Source: Candidatus Zixiibacteriota bacterium | GTDB taxonomy: Bacteria > Zixibacteria > MSB-5A5 > GN15 > FEB-12 | DNA length: 64,000 bases | Assembly: GCA_034439475.1 (NCBI GenBank) | Contig: JAWXAN010000007.1 | Span: 1-64,000 of the forward strand | Reading direction: 5' to 3' | Part shown: positions 34,806-43,234 of the stretch, piece after piece | Layout of the letters: every line of letters starts with the position of its first letter | Numbering within the stretch: position 1 is the stretch's first letter | Program-made: the position numbers and the translations under genes | Notes under the pieces: generated by a model | What the model was told of the DNA's origin: nothing | The model's database searches: none | Seen by the model: only the letters and a program-made list of their open reading frames with translations

Positions 34806-36659
34806 TCACCCCTTCCTCAAATCCAGCAAATGCCCCATCTTATCCCGCTTAACCTCAAGATACCGATGATTAAAAGTTGTCGGATCAATTTGTATCGGCA
34901 CTCGTTCACTCACTGCTATCCCATATTGCTGTAGTCCCGAAATCTTATTCGGATTATTGGTCAGCAACCGTACCGAAATAATTCCCAAATCATTCAATAT
35001 CTGAGCGGCGGTCGTGTAGTTACGGAGATCGGCTCTGAATCCAAGGTCTGTGTTTGCCTCGACCGTATCACGACCCGTGTCCTGTAACTGGTAAGCCAAA
35101 ATCTTATTGGCCAAACCTATCCCCCGTCCCTCTTGCCGCATATATATGACCGCACCCACACCTGTTTCCTCTATCTGCCTCATGGCCGACTCAAGTTGGG
35201 CTCCGCAATCACAGCGGCACGACCCAAGCACATCTCCTGTAAAACAACTCGAATGTATCCGCGTCAGAATATCCACCCCTCCATTGACTGTCCCTTTTGT
35301 AAGCGCAAGATGGTCCTCGTTATCGATATCCGAATGATACGAATGCAGAATGAAATCACCATGCTTTGTCGGCAGACTCACACTGGCCTTTCTGCAGACA
35401 AGTTTCTCATGCTTGCTCCGATAACTGATAAGATCATCAATGGTAATAATACAAAGCCCGAATCTCTCTGCTACTTCCATGAGTTTGGGTACTCGCGCCA
35501 TCGAACCATCACTATCCATTATCTCACACAGGACACCGATAGGCTTGCACCCGGCAAGCTTAGCCAAATCGACCGCGGCTTCGGTATGACCAGCCCGGGC
35601 CAAAACGCCCCCATCGACAGCCTTGATTGGGAATATGTGCCCGGGACGTCCGAGCGCTTCCGGTTTAGTCGATTCATCGGCCAACATGCGAATTGTCAAA
35701 GCGCGATCGAATGCCGAGATTCCGGTGCTTGTCCCCACCAGAGCATCAACTGAAACAGTAAACCGCGTCCCGAGTTTAGCTGTGTTATGATCGGTCATCG
35801 GCTGCAGATGCAAAGCATCGAGACGCTCTTGCGGCATTGCCACGCATATTAGACCGCGACCATGAGTGGCAAAAAAGTTGACAGCCTCAGGAGTGACCAT
35901 CTCAGCCACCATTATAAAGTCCCCTTCGTTCTCACGGTCTTCATCGTCAACAACGATTACTGGCTTCCCTCGCTTTATCGCTTCGAGTGCCTGCTCGATT
36001 GTACCGAAACGAATATCTCTGCCCATACTACAGCCGCTTTCTATGAGTTTCGCCTGAAGCATTTTTCCCTCTTTTTGGTTGGAAGACTTCAGGATGTATT
36101 TTGCCAACAGATCAAATTCAAGATTAACTTCGGAGCCATTGCCGAGACCTGCAAGATTTGTATGTACGGATGTATACGGAATCAGATTTACACTGCACAT
36201 GTTTCCGATCGCTCTATTCACCGTCAGCGAAACTCCGTTGATGCAGACCGAACCCTTGTCGACAATTAAATGCTCGAAAGCAGAATCGAATGAACATTCC
36301 AATTCAAGAGATTCGCCTACTGGCCGGATCGAACATACGCGACCGGTCGTATCTACATGACCCGAGACAAAATGTCCTCCAAGTCGGTCGCCCACACAAA
36401 GGGATCGCTCAAGATTTATCGACTGTCCAATCTGATAATTACCGATTATAGTTTTCTGCAATGTCTCCTGGGATACCTCGACCGTAAAACCATGCAAAGT
36501 TTTTTCAACCACTGTCAGGCAAACCCCATCACACGCGATTGATTCACCGAGCGAAATCTCAGGCAAACCAATTTGCGTCTCGATTGTCAATATTTTGTAA
36601 TTACTTCGCGAAATCAATTGCGTGAGTTTCCCGATATCTTCGATAATGCCTGTGAACAT
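34806..36659 (-). CDS. Fused riboflavin synthase, DHBP synthase and GTP cyclohydrolase II
   Basis: One continuous frame of 617 residues encodes three riboflavin activities. Residues 1-199 are riboflavin synthase, with two lumazine-binding repeats and MFTGIIEDIG at the start. About 213-415 are 3,4-dihydroxybutanone-4-phosphate synthase, with DDEDRENEGDF and GHTEAAVDL. About 420-617 are GTP cyclohydrolase II, with the zinc cysteines in CFTGDVLGSCRCDCGAQ and RQEGRGIGL. RibE and RibBA are normally separate proteins. At the junction AGAGGG lies five bases before an in-frame ATG (36062), so separate RibBA could also be initiated. GGAGGA precedes the ATG at 36659, two bases after ribD. Confidence 0.92.
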   Translation of the reverse strand: MFTGIIEDIGKLTQLISRSNYKILTIETQIGLPEISLGESIACDGVCLTVVEKTLHGFTVEVSQETLQKTIIGNYQIGQSINLERSLCVGDRLGGHFVSGHVDTTGRVCSIRPVGESLELECSFDSAFEHLIVDKGSVCINGVSLTVNRAIGNMCSVNLIPYTSVHTNLAGLGNGSEVNLEFDLLAKYILKSSNQKEGKMLQAKLIESGCSMGRDIRFGTIEQALEAIKRGKPVIVVDDEDRENEGDFIMVAEMVTPEAVNFFATHGRGLICVAMPQERLDALHLQPMTDHNTAKLGTRFTVSVDALVGTSTGISAFDRALTIRMLADESTKPEALGRPGHIFPIKAVDGGVLARAGHTEAAVDLAKLAGCKPIGVLCEIMDSDGSMARVPKLMEVAERFGLCIITIDDLISYRSKHEKLVCRKASVSLPTKHGDFILHSYHSDIDNEDHLALTKGTVNGGVDILTRIHSSCFTGDVLGSCRCDCGAQLESAMRQIEETGVGAVIYMRQEGRGIGLANKILAYQLQDTGRDTVEANTDLGFRADLRNYTTAAQILNDLGIISVRLLTNNPNKISGLQQYGIAVSERVPIQIDPTTFNHRYLEVKRDKMGHLLDLRKG

Positions 36660-36661
36660 AC

Positions 36662-37774
36662 CTATCTCCTCCGCTGCGGGTAGCCGATAAAAAGACTGTC
36701 CCTGCCGCATAATTCAAAATGTCCTTCAGAAAAACGAACCGCCTTTACAATCGAGGCTATCCCCAGATCACCCAGAGATTCCTTCCCCGTGCCAATCACT
36801 ATCGGCGCCGTAAACTGAAAGTATTTGTCCACAAGCTGTTCTTTCCAAAAAGATGTCGCGAGCGTCGCCCCCCCTTCGACCAAAAGAGAACGAAAACCGA
36901 ACTCCTTGGCCCTAAACATGAACTCATGAAGATTAAGTCGGCCTGCGCCAATCGTCCCGACTTCCCACAGCATTACCTGCGGTTTCTTTCTCTGCTTCAG
37001 AAACAGTTCGATTGAGTCAGCCGATGATACAAGAATCGTTTTGAAATCCTTGTTCTCTTGGACTAATCGGGAATGCTTTAGCGACACCAGATTGTTAGAC
37101 AAAACTATTCGGTAAGGATTCTTCCCCTTCACATGCCGTACGGTAAGTGATGGGTCATCCGCTGTTACGGTGCCGCTCCCCACAATGATCGCATCGCACT
37201 CTGCCCGAAGTTGATGGCCGTAGTGGCGAGAGCGCTCACCAGATATCCACATCGACTCCCCGCTTAATGTCGCGGTTCGGCCATCGAGTGTCTGAGCCGA
37301 TTTCAAAACAACAAAAGGTCGCCTAAGTTTTTGTGACATGAGATATGGCTCGTTGATTTTCGATGCTTCGGCGGCAAGCACTCCAAGGTTAACTTCGACC
37401 CCAGCCTCCGTCAGCCGCTTAATACCTCTTCCTTTGACCCGCCTGTCTGGATCAATTATCGCGACCACAACTCTCTTTATTCCGGCCTCGATTAGCGCAT
37501 CGGTACATGGGCCGGTGCGGCCAGTGTGCGAACATGGCTCAAGTGTGACATAGATTGTTGCCCCACTCAGCGATTCCCCCAACTTCTTTGCTTTGTTTAT
37601 AGCGATTACTTCAGCATGGTCAATTCCAGATTGCCCATGAAACCCCTCGGAAATAATCTCGTCTTCCTTGACAATGACTGCCCCAACCAAAGGATTTGGC
37701 GAAGTCCTCCCCTTGGCCCGAATAGCCAATTCTAAGGCGCGAGTCATAAATTTTTCATCTGCCGTGACGGCCAT
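36662..37774 (-). CDS. ribD: Bifunctional diaminohydroxyphosphoribosylaminopyrimidine deaminase/reductase
   Basis: The 370-residue enzyme performs the second and third steps of riboflavin synthesis. The N-terminal deaminase has the zinc motif HAEVIAI and PCSHTGRTGPCTDALI. The C-terminal reductase contains VVLKSAQTLDGRTA and LLVEGGATLATSF. I chose the ATG at 37774 rather than the frame opening at 37858, since the longer start reads through the terminator and into the riboswitch. The only ribosome-site candidate is the GGGG of the terminator 3' arm, eight bases upstream. It is the first gene after the FMN riboswitch. Confidence 0.95.
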   Translation of the reverse strand: MAVTADEKFMTRALELAIRAKGRTSPNPLVGAVIVKEDEIISEGFHGQSGIDHAEVIAINKAKKLGESLSGATIYVTLEPCSHTGRTGPCTDALIEAGIKRVVVAIIDPDRRVKGRGIKRLTEAGVEVNLGVLAAEASKINEPYLMSQKLRRPFVVLKSAQTLDGRTATLSGESMWISGERSRHYGHQLRAECDAIIVGSGTVTADDPSLTVRHVKGKNPYRIVLSNNLVSLKHSRLVQENKDFKTILVSSADSIELFLKQRKKPQVMLWEVGTIGAGRLNLHEFMFRAKEFGFRSLLVEGGATLATSFWKEQLVDKYFQFTAPIVIGTGKESLGDLGIASIVKAVRFSEGHFELCGRDSLFIGYPQRRR

Positions 37775-37804
37775 AAAAAAACCCCAATAGTGAACTTCGG
37801 GGTA
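37775..37804 (-). terminator. Riboswitch expression-platform terminator
   Basis: On the minus strand ACCCC(g)AA and TTGGGGT form a short stem followed by a run of seven T that ends at the ribD ATG. Its position between the FMN aptamer and ribD fits ligand-controlled premature termination. The GGGG arm is also the only Shine-Dalgarno-like sequence before ribD. Confidence 0.7.
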
Positions 37805-37847
37805 TACACAAACAGACAAAGCACCAAACAGAGCTTTTCTGCATAAA

Positions 37848-37968
37848 CCTTCTTCCATCCGGACTGTTGCCGTCGGCGCCTGAGTTTCACAAGCTCAACC
37901 AGTGTTTTGCTGGTTCGCGGGCTGTTACCGCCGATCGAGGAATTTCACCTCACCCCGAAGATTTCTCT
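37848..37968 (-). ncRNA. FMN riboswitch (RFN element)
   Basis: The minus strand carries the conserved RFN core in order: ATCTTCGGGG, TGAAATTCC, ATCGGCGGTAACAGCCCGCG, a variable stem AACCAGCAAAACACTGGTT, GCGCCGACGGCAACAGTCC and the closing GGATGGAAGAAGG. All six helices are recognisable. It binds FMN and should repress the ribD-ribE/BA transcript when flavin is plentiful. The rest of 37969-38277 shows nothing firm beyond the leader of the plus-strand lipoprotein gene. Confidence 0.97.
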
Positions 37969-38277
37969 TAGTATATATAGTGACATCGTATGAAGGCAAT
38001 CGTTTTGTTGCTATCATGCCGCTTTGCCGTCCTGTGAAAGACAGCGGGCCGTGAATCCAAAAAAGAGAATCTTCTCGGCTTTGTATCAGAAACCTATTGG
38101 TTTTCTACCATACTTTGCTTGATAACTTTTGTAAGTAAAGCTTTCAGTTACAGCTCTAATATATTGTCGTACATATGCTTCCTAAAACTATCCTTAGCCT
38201 CGGCATTGACCTTGCATCAGTTCTCAAGCTGAGAGGGTCTATGTTGTTTTTGATCTAAGTACGAAGGGAGAATTGTC

Positions 38278-39039
38278 ATGAATAAACGTAAATCAAACTT
38301 TGCCTTTTTTGCGCTGCCTCTGATTGCGCTCGCCTTAGCAGTCGGCTGCTCAAAAGATACGACAACTCTTTTTACCAGTAACTCTATTGACCCTGAAGAT
38401 TACTTCCCGCTTCAGACCAGATACACTACCCATTTTGATGTCCGCGAATATAACGGAAACATGCAAGAGCTTACCTTCCAAGTCGGCTCTCCTGTTTCCG
38501 TCGCGGGCCAACCCGGCTATCAATGGCTTGTGAACAGCTCAAATGGCGGCTACGACACCAGCTATTTTGTGGCTACGGAATCTGGGCTTTACCTTTATGG
38601 CAGCCTCTCCTCAATACCAGAACAAATTCTATCATTTCCGCTTGAAACCGGCGCGTCATGGAACCGATACGAAAGTTTTTCTGGCGACAACGCTGGGGAT
38701 GAGACTAATGGCGGAGGAACTACAAACGGCGGTCTGAAAGACATAATCGACGGAGAGCAGGAAAATCAGGGCTTCAAAGATTCTTCTGATGCGGGAATAG
38801 CTTCGAGTTATAACTTTCCGACCGATGGCGCAAATACTCTCACCAAAGAAAGCATCGAAGAGGTTGCGTTGAAAAATGGCACAAAATTCAGCGAATCGAT
38901 CAAGATTAAAAATGCCGGCTCAGATGGCTACAACTACTATTGGTTTGCTCCCGGCATCGGTTTGGTGAAATATATAATCGGGACTTCAGAGAACAACAGC
39001 GCCAACGGCCGCACCGTCGGCGAAATCTCTCACTACTAA
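38278..39039 (+). CDS. Predicted lipoprotein of unknown function
   Basis: The 253-residue protein has a signal peptide with lipobox LAVGC (Cys23), so it is lipidated and exported. The mature part begins after a short linker with DYFPLQTRYTTHFDVREYNG and is beta-rich, with an Asp/Gly/Asn-rich middle (about residues 135-175) and a C-terminal YNYYWFAPGIGLVKY motif. This style is seen in many FCB lipoproteins that lack a named domain. GGGAG lies eight bases before the ATG. It is transcribed divergently from the riboflavin operon and alone. Confidence 0.8.
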   Translation: MNKRKSNFAFFALPLIALALAVGCSKDTTTLFTSNSIDPEDYFPLQTRYTTHFDVREYNGNMQELTFQVGSPVSVAGQPGYQWLVNSSNGGYDTSYFVATESGLYLYGSLSSIPEQILSFPLETGASWNRYESFSGDNAGDETNGGGTTNGGLKDIIDGEQENQGFKDSSDAGIASSYNFPTDGANTLTKESIEEVALKNGTKFSESIKIKNAGSDGYNYYWFAPGIGLVKYIIGTSENNSANGRTVGEISHY

Positions 39040-39078
39040 GACAGCGCTCACGCCCGTGCGCCAACTAAGCTTTGTCAC

Positions 39079-39235
39079 CGTCATTGCGGGCCGAGCCTTC
39101 TTAGGCGAGGCGTGGCAATCTCATATTCTCCAATATTTGTAGGTCAGTCCGCCGTGGCGGACTGACGTCCTTTCTTCGTCTTCTAGCGAGTCTGCCGCGC
39201 CTGCCCGCTGGGCGGGGCGGACTGCACCACATTGT
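39079..39235. repeat. Dispersed palindromic repeats between convergent genes
   Basis: 39079-39124 is a copy of module A (GTCATTGCGGGCC...GTGGCAATCTCAT). 39143-39166 is a perfect 11-bp-arm hairpin GTCAGTCCGCC-GT-GGCGGACTGAC. 39198-39222 is a GC-rich palindrome (CTGCCCGCTGGGCGGGGCGG). They lie between the convergent lipoprotein and RNase H genes and may double as terminators. Confidence 0.7.
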
Positions 39236-39237
39236 TG

Positions 39238-39891
39238 TTACACTAATCTGTCAATCGGCACAACTCGCTCGGAATTCTTGAAATGTGTTTTGGCCACTTT
39301 TGGCAACACCGACAACCCGTATCGAGCCACAAGCTCCCGTCCGGCTGTATCCACCACCGGCGCGGCTCCCTTAGGAATTCTCATTCCGTAATGTTTAGAT
39401 AGACTAACCATCTCCCGTATAAACGCAGCCCGAGCCAAAATAGATGCCGCGGCCACTTGCGGCAGTTGCTCACCTCGCACTAACTGTTTGAAGCTGATAG
39501 CTACTTTGAATTTCGCAAGCTCTGCGCTTATCAAATCTGCTTTCCCAAACTGATCAGAAATAGCCAAACCCGCCGGCGATAACTCATGGGCGCGTCGAAT
39601 TACTTCAGCGTGGCACCAGGCCAGCAGCTTATTCAGATTTTTAATGCGGCTGTATCGCTCGTTGTATTCTTGGGGAGAAAGAATTAAAATGGCATGCGGA
39701 AACTCGCTTCGGAGTTTCTCATCAATACCGAGCAGTTTGGTTTCAGTTATAGTTTTGGAATCACGAACCCCGAGTTCAAGCAGACGCGCAAGTTGGGTTT
39801 GTTTTACAGAACAGGCCGCGACAACCAATGGCCCGAAAAAATCCCCTTTTCCTGATTCATCGACTCCGATAATATCAGAGAGAACCGCCAC
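39238..39891 (-). CDS. rnhC: RNase HIII-like ribonuclease lacking the N-terminal domain
   Basis: The enzyme degrades RNA in RNA-DNA hybrids. The catalytic core has the RNase HIII form of the first motif, GVDESGKGDFFGPLVVAAC, rather than the RNase HII form, with RDSKTI and ISDQFGK supplying further acidic residues and NKLLAWCHAEVI typical of RnhC. At 217 residues it lacks the TBP-like substrate-binding domain of about 80 residues found in Bacillus RnhC. The start is firm: the active-site motif begins at residue 9. It follows efp by three bases on the same strand. Confidence 0.88.
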   Translation of the reverse strand: MAVLSDIIGVDESGKGDFFGPLVVAACSVKQTQLARLLELGVRDSKTITETKLLGIDEKLRSEFPHAILILSPQEYNERYSRIKNLNKLLAWCHAEVIRRAHELSPAGLAISDQFGKADLISAELAKFKVAISFKQLVRGEQLPQVAAASILARAAFIREMVSLSKHYGMRIPKGAAPVVDTAGRELVARYGLSVLPKVAKTHFKNSERVVPIDRLV

Positions 39892-39894
39892 TGT

Positions 39895-40455
39895 TCAGTT
39901 GGCCCGCTCAAGATACGCGCCTGTGCGCGTATCGACCTTGACCTTGTCCCCTTCTTTCACGAATGGAGGAACCCGTACCTCAAGTCCCGATGTCAATTTG
40001 GCTGGCTTGGTCACATTCGTCACCGTATCCCCGCGAATCGCAGGCTCGGTTGATATAACTTCCATGATTACCGAGGCCGGCAAATCAATATCGATGGCTT
40101 CGTTGTCCAAAAAGTGGACATTATATTCCTGATTCTCCATCAGATACCATCTGGCATCCCCCAAACCATCGACAGGAATCTGAATCTGGTCAAATGTTGT
40201 GACATCCATGAAAGCAAATTCTCCAACATTTTCGTAGAGATATTGCATTCTTCGGTTTTCCAAATCGGGCGGTTTGAACGAATCGTTTGAAGAAAATACC
40301 TTCTCAATAACGGCCCCGCTTTTGATATGTCTAAGCTTGGTGCGAATTTTCGCGTTGCCTCGGCCCATTTTGAAATGATTGTATTCAACTACACGGTACG
40401 GCTGATCATCGACTACTATTGCCAAACCACGTCTAAAATCTGAAACGGTATACAT
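39895..40455 (-). CDS. efp: Translation elongation factor P
   Basis: EF-P relieves ribosome stalling at polyproline. The 186-residue protein has all three domains, with the end DTRTGAYLERAN typical. The functional tip of domain I reads KMGRGN, so residue 32 is Arg where E. coli has the modified Lys34. Arg32 is the modified residue in EarP-type EF-P, but the flanking residues differ from that group and no earP, epmA or ymfI-like gene is in the window. AAGGAGG precedes the ATG. Confidence 0.97.
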   Translation of the reverse strand: MYTVSDFRRGLAIVVDDQPYRVVEYNHFKMGRGNAKIRTKLRHIKSGAVIEKVFSSNDSFKPPDLENRRMQYLYENVGEFAFMDVTTFDQIQIPVDGLGDARWYLMENQEYNVHFLDNEAIDIDLPASVIMEVISTEPAIRGDTVTNVTKPAKLTSGLEVRVPPFVKEGDKVKVDTRTGAYLERAN

Positions 40456-40528
40456 CGGTCCTCCTTAAGAACAGCCCCCAATATAGACATCAGAAAGCCT
40501 AATCTCAAGCGCTTTCTCTTGCGATTTT

Positions 40529-42370
40529 TCAGACTGATGCCGGAGTTTTTAAATGACTATTGGGGTCAGGACGAAGTATTGCCTGTTTGAGGATTATGGT
40601 AAATGTGGTCCCGACTGTCTCTTTGGACTCAACCGAAACAGTTCCTCTGTGCAGATCGACTATTTTTGACACAAGCGAGAGGCCAAGCCCGGTTCCGTCA
40701 GGACGGCCCGAATAAAAGGGAGTGAATATCTTTGGAATAGTGTCATGCGGAATACCGGCTCCGTTATCAGTAATAGTCAAGCAAACCTTACCATCTCGTG
40801 ATACGCCCTGAATCCTAATGAGTCCCGATACATTTTTGCATGCCCGTACTGCGTTATCTAGAAGATTTGCAAGCGCTTGTTTGAACAGAATCGAATCTGC
40901 GCTAAATATGATTCCCTTTTTCGCCTCTATAACGAATCGAACACCCGAACAATCTGGTCGGATTCTAAACGTCTCGACAGTCTCCGCGATAAGTTTTTCT
41001 AATTCTATATCCTCAAGCTCACAATGAAGCGGTTTGGCAAATGAAAGGAATCGGCCGATCATATCCTCGGCCTCCTTTGATTCGGATAAGAGCGATCCGA
41101 TTGTTCCCAGAAAAGCATCCTCGACCGCATGCCCTTTCTTGAGCAATGTCGCAAAGCCCGCAATCGCGCCAAGAGAATTGCGAATTTGATGGGCAAGCCC
41201 CGCGGCCATCTCTCCGAGAGCCGCGAGTCGCTGTTTATGTTCAACTTCTTCGCGAAGCCGGCTTAGTTCTGTGAGGTCATTAAGCATAAGCGCAACGCCA
41301 ATCACGCTATGCTCGTTATTTCGTATCGGCGAAATTGAAATACCAAGCGAAAGCGCATGTCCCGATTGATGGACAAGCCTCACCTCCTCATAATCGGGAT
41401 AGGAACCGCGATTGATGCCAGCGCCGATTCGATTCACAATGGCGGGATATTGCGCGAAGTATGAATCGAAGTGCGCTGCATCATCGTTATTGTCGATCAA
41501 TCCAAGCATTTCCTGCGCGGCTTGGTTGACCGAAATAATCCCGCCCTGAGCGTTCACAGTCACTATTCCCGAAGTAATCGACGTCAACAGAAAGTCATTA
41601 ATTCTTTCCAGAGATCTCGCCCGTTCGCTTATCTCCGCATTCAGTCTCACCAAAGCGTTCTTGCTTTCAATCAACTCAGATATCATTTGAGAATATTCTT
41701 CAACTACCGATTGCGCGTCCGTAGATAAAACGTTGGCCCCCCTCCCGGCACGAATGGCGTGAGCCGCAATCTGCCTGAATGGATTAAATATCGTATTTGA
41801 AACAAGAAGATAAATAATCGAAACGAGTATCAAGGCGATACAACCAGCCCATAAGACAATCGAAGCGGAATCTTCAAGCAACGCTAAAAACGGCTCGTCT
41901 ATCGACATGATCAAGATACCCGGATGCGACGAGACCTGAGTTTTGGATAGATAATAATAGATACTTTGTGCTCCGCGTTTCGGCTCATTGAGTATACCGC
42001 CTTGAATCCCCTCTACAATAATCTCGATATCCTCAGTGGAAACGTTCGAAAGATTTTTCGACAAGACCATTTGGGGGCTCTTACCAGCGCCGCCAATAGC
42101 ATAAGCTGGCACGAACCAGACATTGTGTAGATTGTGCTGTTCTTTGGCTTTTAGCAACAACGAGGCTTGATCGCTGACATTGTCTTCGAGCGTCCGCGAA
42201 ATAGAGAGAGCCGCTGAACGCAGATCAGCCGTGGTTAGTTGTTTTTTTTCCGTCCTGGCCCGGTAGAGAGTGTAGTTCGAAATAACATTGAGGAATAGCA
42301 GCAATCCTATAATGCACAATAATCCAAGATGAACCTCGGATTCAAACTTTGTTTTTGGTCTGTTTATCAT
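40529..42370 (-). CDS. PAS-domain sensor histidine kinase, NtrB-like
   Basis: The 613-residue membrane kinase has two transmembrane helices (about 14-32 and 170-190) enclosing an extracytoplasmic sensor domain, a linker or HAMP-like segment, a PAS domain (about 255-370), HisKA with the phosphorylated His394 in GLAHQIRNSLGAI, and an HATPase domain with LLDNAVRAC, DNGAGIP and DGTGLGLSLV. The H-box resembles NtrB/AtoS-type kinases that act on sigma-54 response regulators. No receiver gene is adjacent; the NtrC-like regulator at 55089 is a candidate partner. Confidence 0.92.
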   Translation of the reverse strand: MINRPKTKFESEVHLGLLCIIGLLLFLNVISNYTLYRARTEKKQLTTADLRSAALSISRTLEDNVSDQASLLLKAKEQHNLHNVWFVPAYAIGGAGKSPQMVLSKNLSNVSTEDIEIIVEGIQGGILNEPKRGAQSIYYYLSKTQVSSHPGILIMSIDEPFLALLEDSASIVLWAGCIALILVSIIYLLVSNTIFNPFRQIAAHAIRAGRGANVLSTDAQSVVEEYSQMISELIESKNALVRLNAEISERARSLERINDFLLTSITSGIVTVNAQGGIISVNQAAQEMLGLIDNNDDAAHFDSYFAQYPAIVNRIGAGINRGSYPDYEEVRLVHQSGHALSLGISISPIRNNEHSVIGVALMLNDLTELSRLREEVEHKQRLAALGEMAAGLAHQIRNSLGAIAGFATLLKKGHAVEDAFLGTIGSLLSESKEAEDMIGRFLSFAKPLHCELEDIELEKLIAETVETFRIRPDCSGVRFVIEAKKGIIFSADSILFKQALANLLDNAVRACKNVSGLIRIQGVSRDGKVCLTITDNGAGIPHDTIPKIFTPFYSGRPDGTGLGLSLVSKIVDLHRGTVSVESKETVGTTFTIILKQAILRPDPNSHLKTPASV

Positions 42371-42424
42371 AGAGCGTAGTTCATCACGTAATACAGTTGA
42401 TCATCTGCAAACCGTTGGGCGCTA

Positions 42425-43207
42425 TTATGGGATGCGAAGAATCGTCGAAATGTAGAACCCGACTATTCTATCGCCGTAGAGTATGGCAACCATTGCCGCA
42501 AGAGCCAAAAACGGCCCAAATGGGATAAGACGTTCCTTCCGCATTTTTGCCGAGAATGCCATGATTACAAGCGAAACAACAAGCCCGATACTGGCCGATG
42601 CAATAAATACAAAGAGCACTTTCTGCCAACCAAGGAAACTTCCAAGCATCCCCGCCATTTTGATATCACCGCCCCCCATCGATTCTTTCTTGAAAAGCCA
42701 GTCACCCAGAAGAGCAATACAATAGAGCGCTCCACCCCCAACCAAGAGACCAATTGCAGATTGAATGATGCCGATACCATCGGGCAGAAATGAAACGGCC
42801 ATTCCAAGAATCATTCCGGGGATTGTTATCGAATCGGGTATTATCTGAAAATCAAGGTCGATGAAAAAGATGACTAATAGGGCCGATGCAAGTAGGGCAA
42901 CTGTGAAAAACAACAGTGTCGGACCGTATTGATGGAAGAAAAAGAGATATGTTGCGGCGTTTATGGCTTCGATCAACGGATAGCGAGGAGATATTTTCTG
43001 GGCACAAAAAGCGCATTTGCCTCTTAGCGCAATGAAACTCAGCAGAGGAATATTGTGATACCATGCCAACTGCTTTGAACAATTCGGACAACGCGAACGA
43101 TCCAAAAGAATCGTTTTTTCACGCGGAAGCCGATATATCACTACATTCAAAAACGAGCCGACACATAGCCCCATAAGCCCTAATAACACATAATAGATTG
43201 TTTCCAT
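42425..43207 (-). CDS. Prepilin peptidase and N-methyltransferase (A24 family)
   Basis: The 260-residue polytopic enzyme has the N-terminal methyltransferase part with two CxxC pairs (CPNC and CAFC), NIPLLSFIALRGKC, and the aspartyl protease motifs with Asp in FFIDLDFQIIPDSIT and in GGGDIKMAGMLG. It cleaves and N-methylates prepilins. The two prepilins and the assembly operon are at 16788-24644, so this gene is unlinked but almost certainly serves them. It sits among housekeeping genes between rsmE and the histidine kinase. Confidence 0.96.
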   Translation of the reverse strand: METIYYVLLGLMGLCVGSFLNVVIYRLPREKTILLDRSRCPNCSKQLAWYHNIPLLSFIALRGKCAFCAQKISPRYPLIEAINAATYLFFFHQYGPTLLFFTVALLASALLVIFFIDLDFQIIPDSITIPGMILGMAVSFLPDGIGIIQSAIGLLVGGGALYCIALLGDWLFKKESMGGGDIKMAGMLGSFLGWQKVLFVFIASASIGLVVSLVIMAFSAKMRKERLIPFGPFLALAAMVAILYGDRIVGFYISTILRIP

Positions 43208-43234
43208 ATCTATTAATATCGGCAGAATGGCCGT

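Noticed and set aside
34510-34934. Short plus-strand frames between ribH and ribE-BA
   Set aside because: Composed of repeat modules and the antisense of the ribBA end; no start context.
36663-36710. Longer start for the RibE-RibBA fusion
   Set aside because: The extra residues come from the end of ribD read in another frame; a strong GGAGGA site points to the ATG at 36659.
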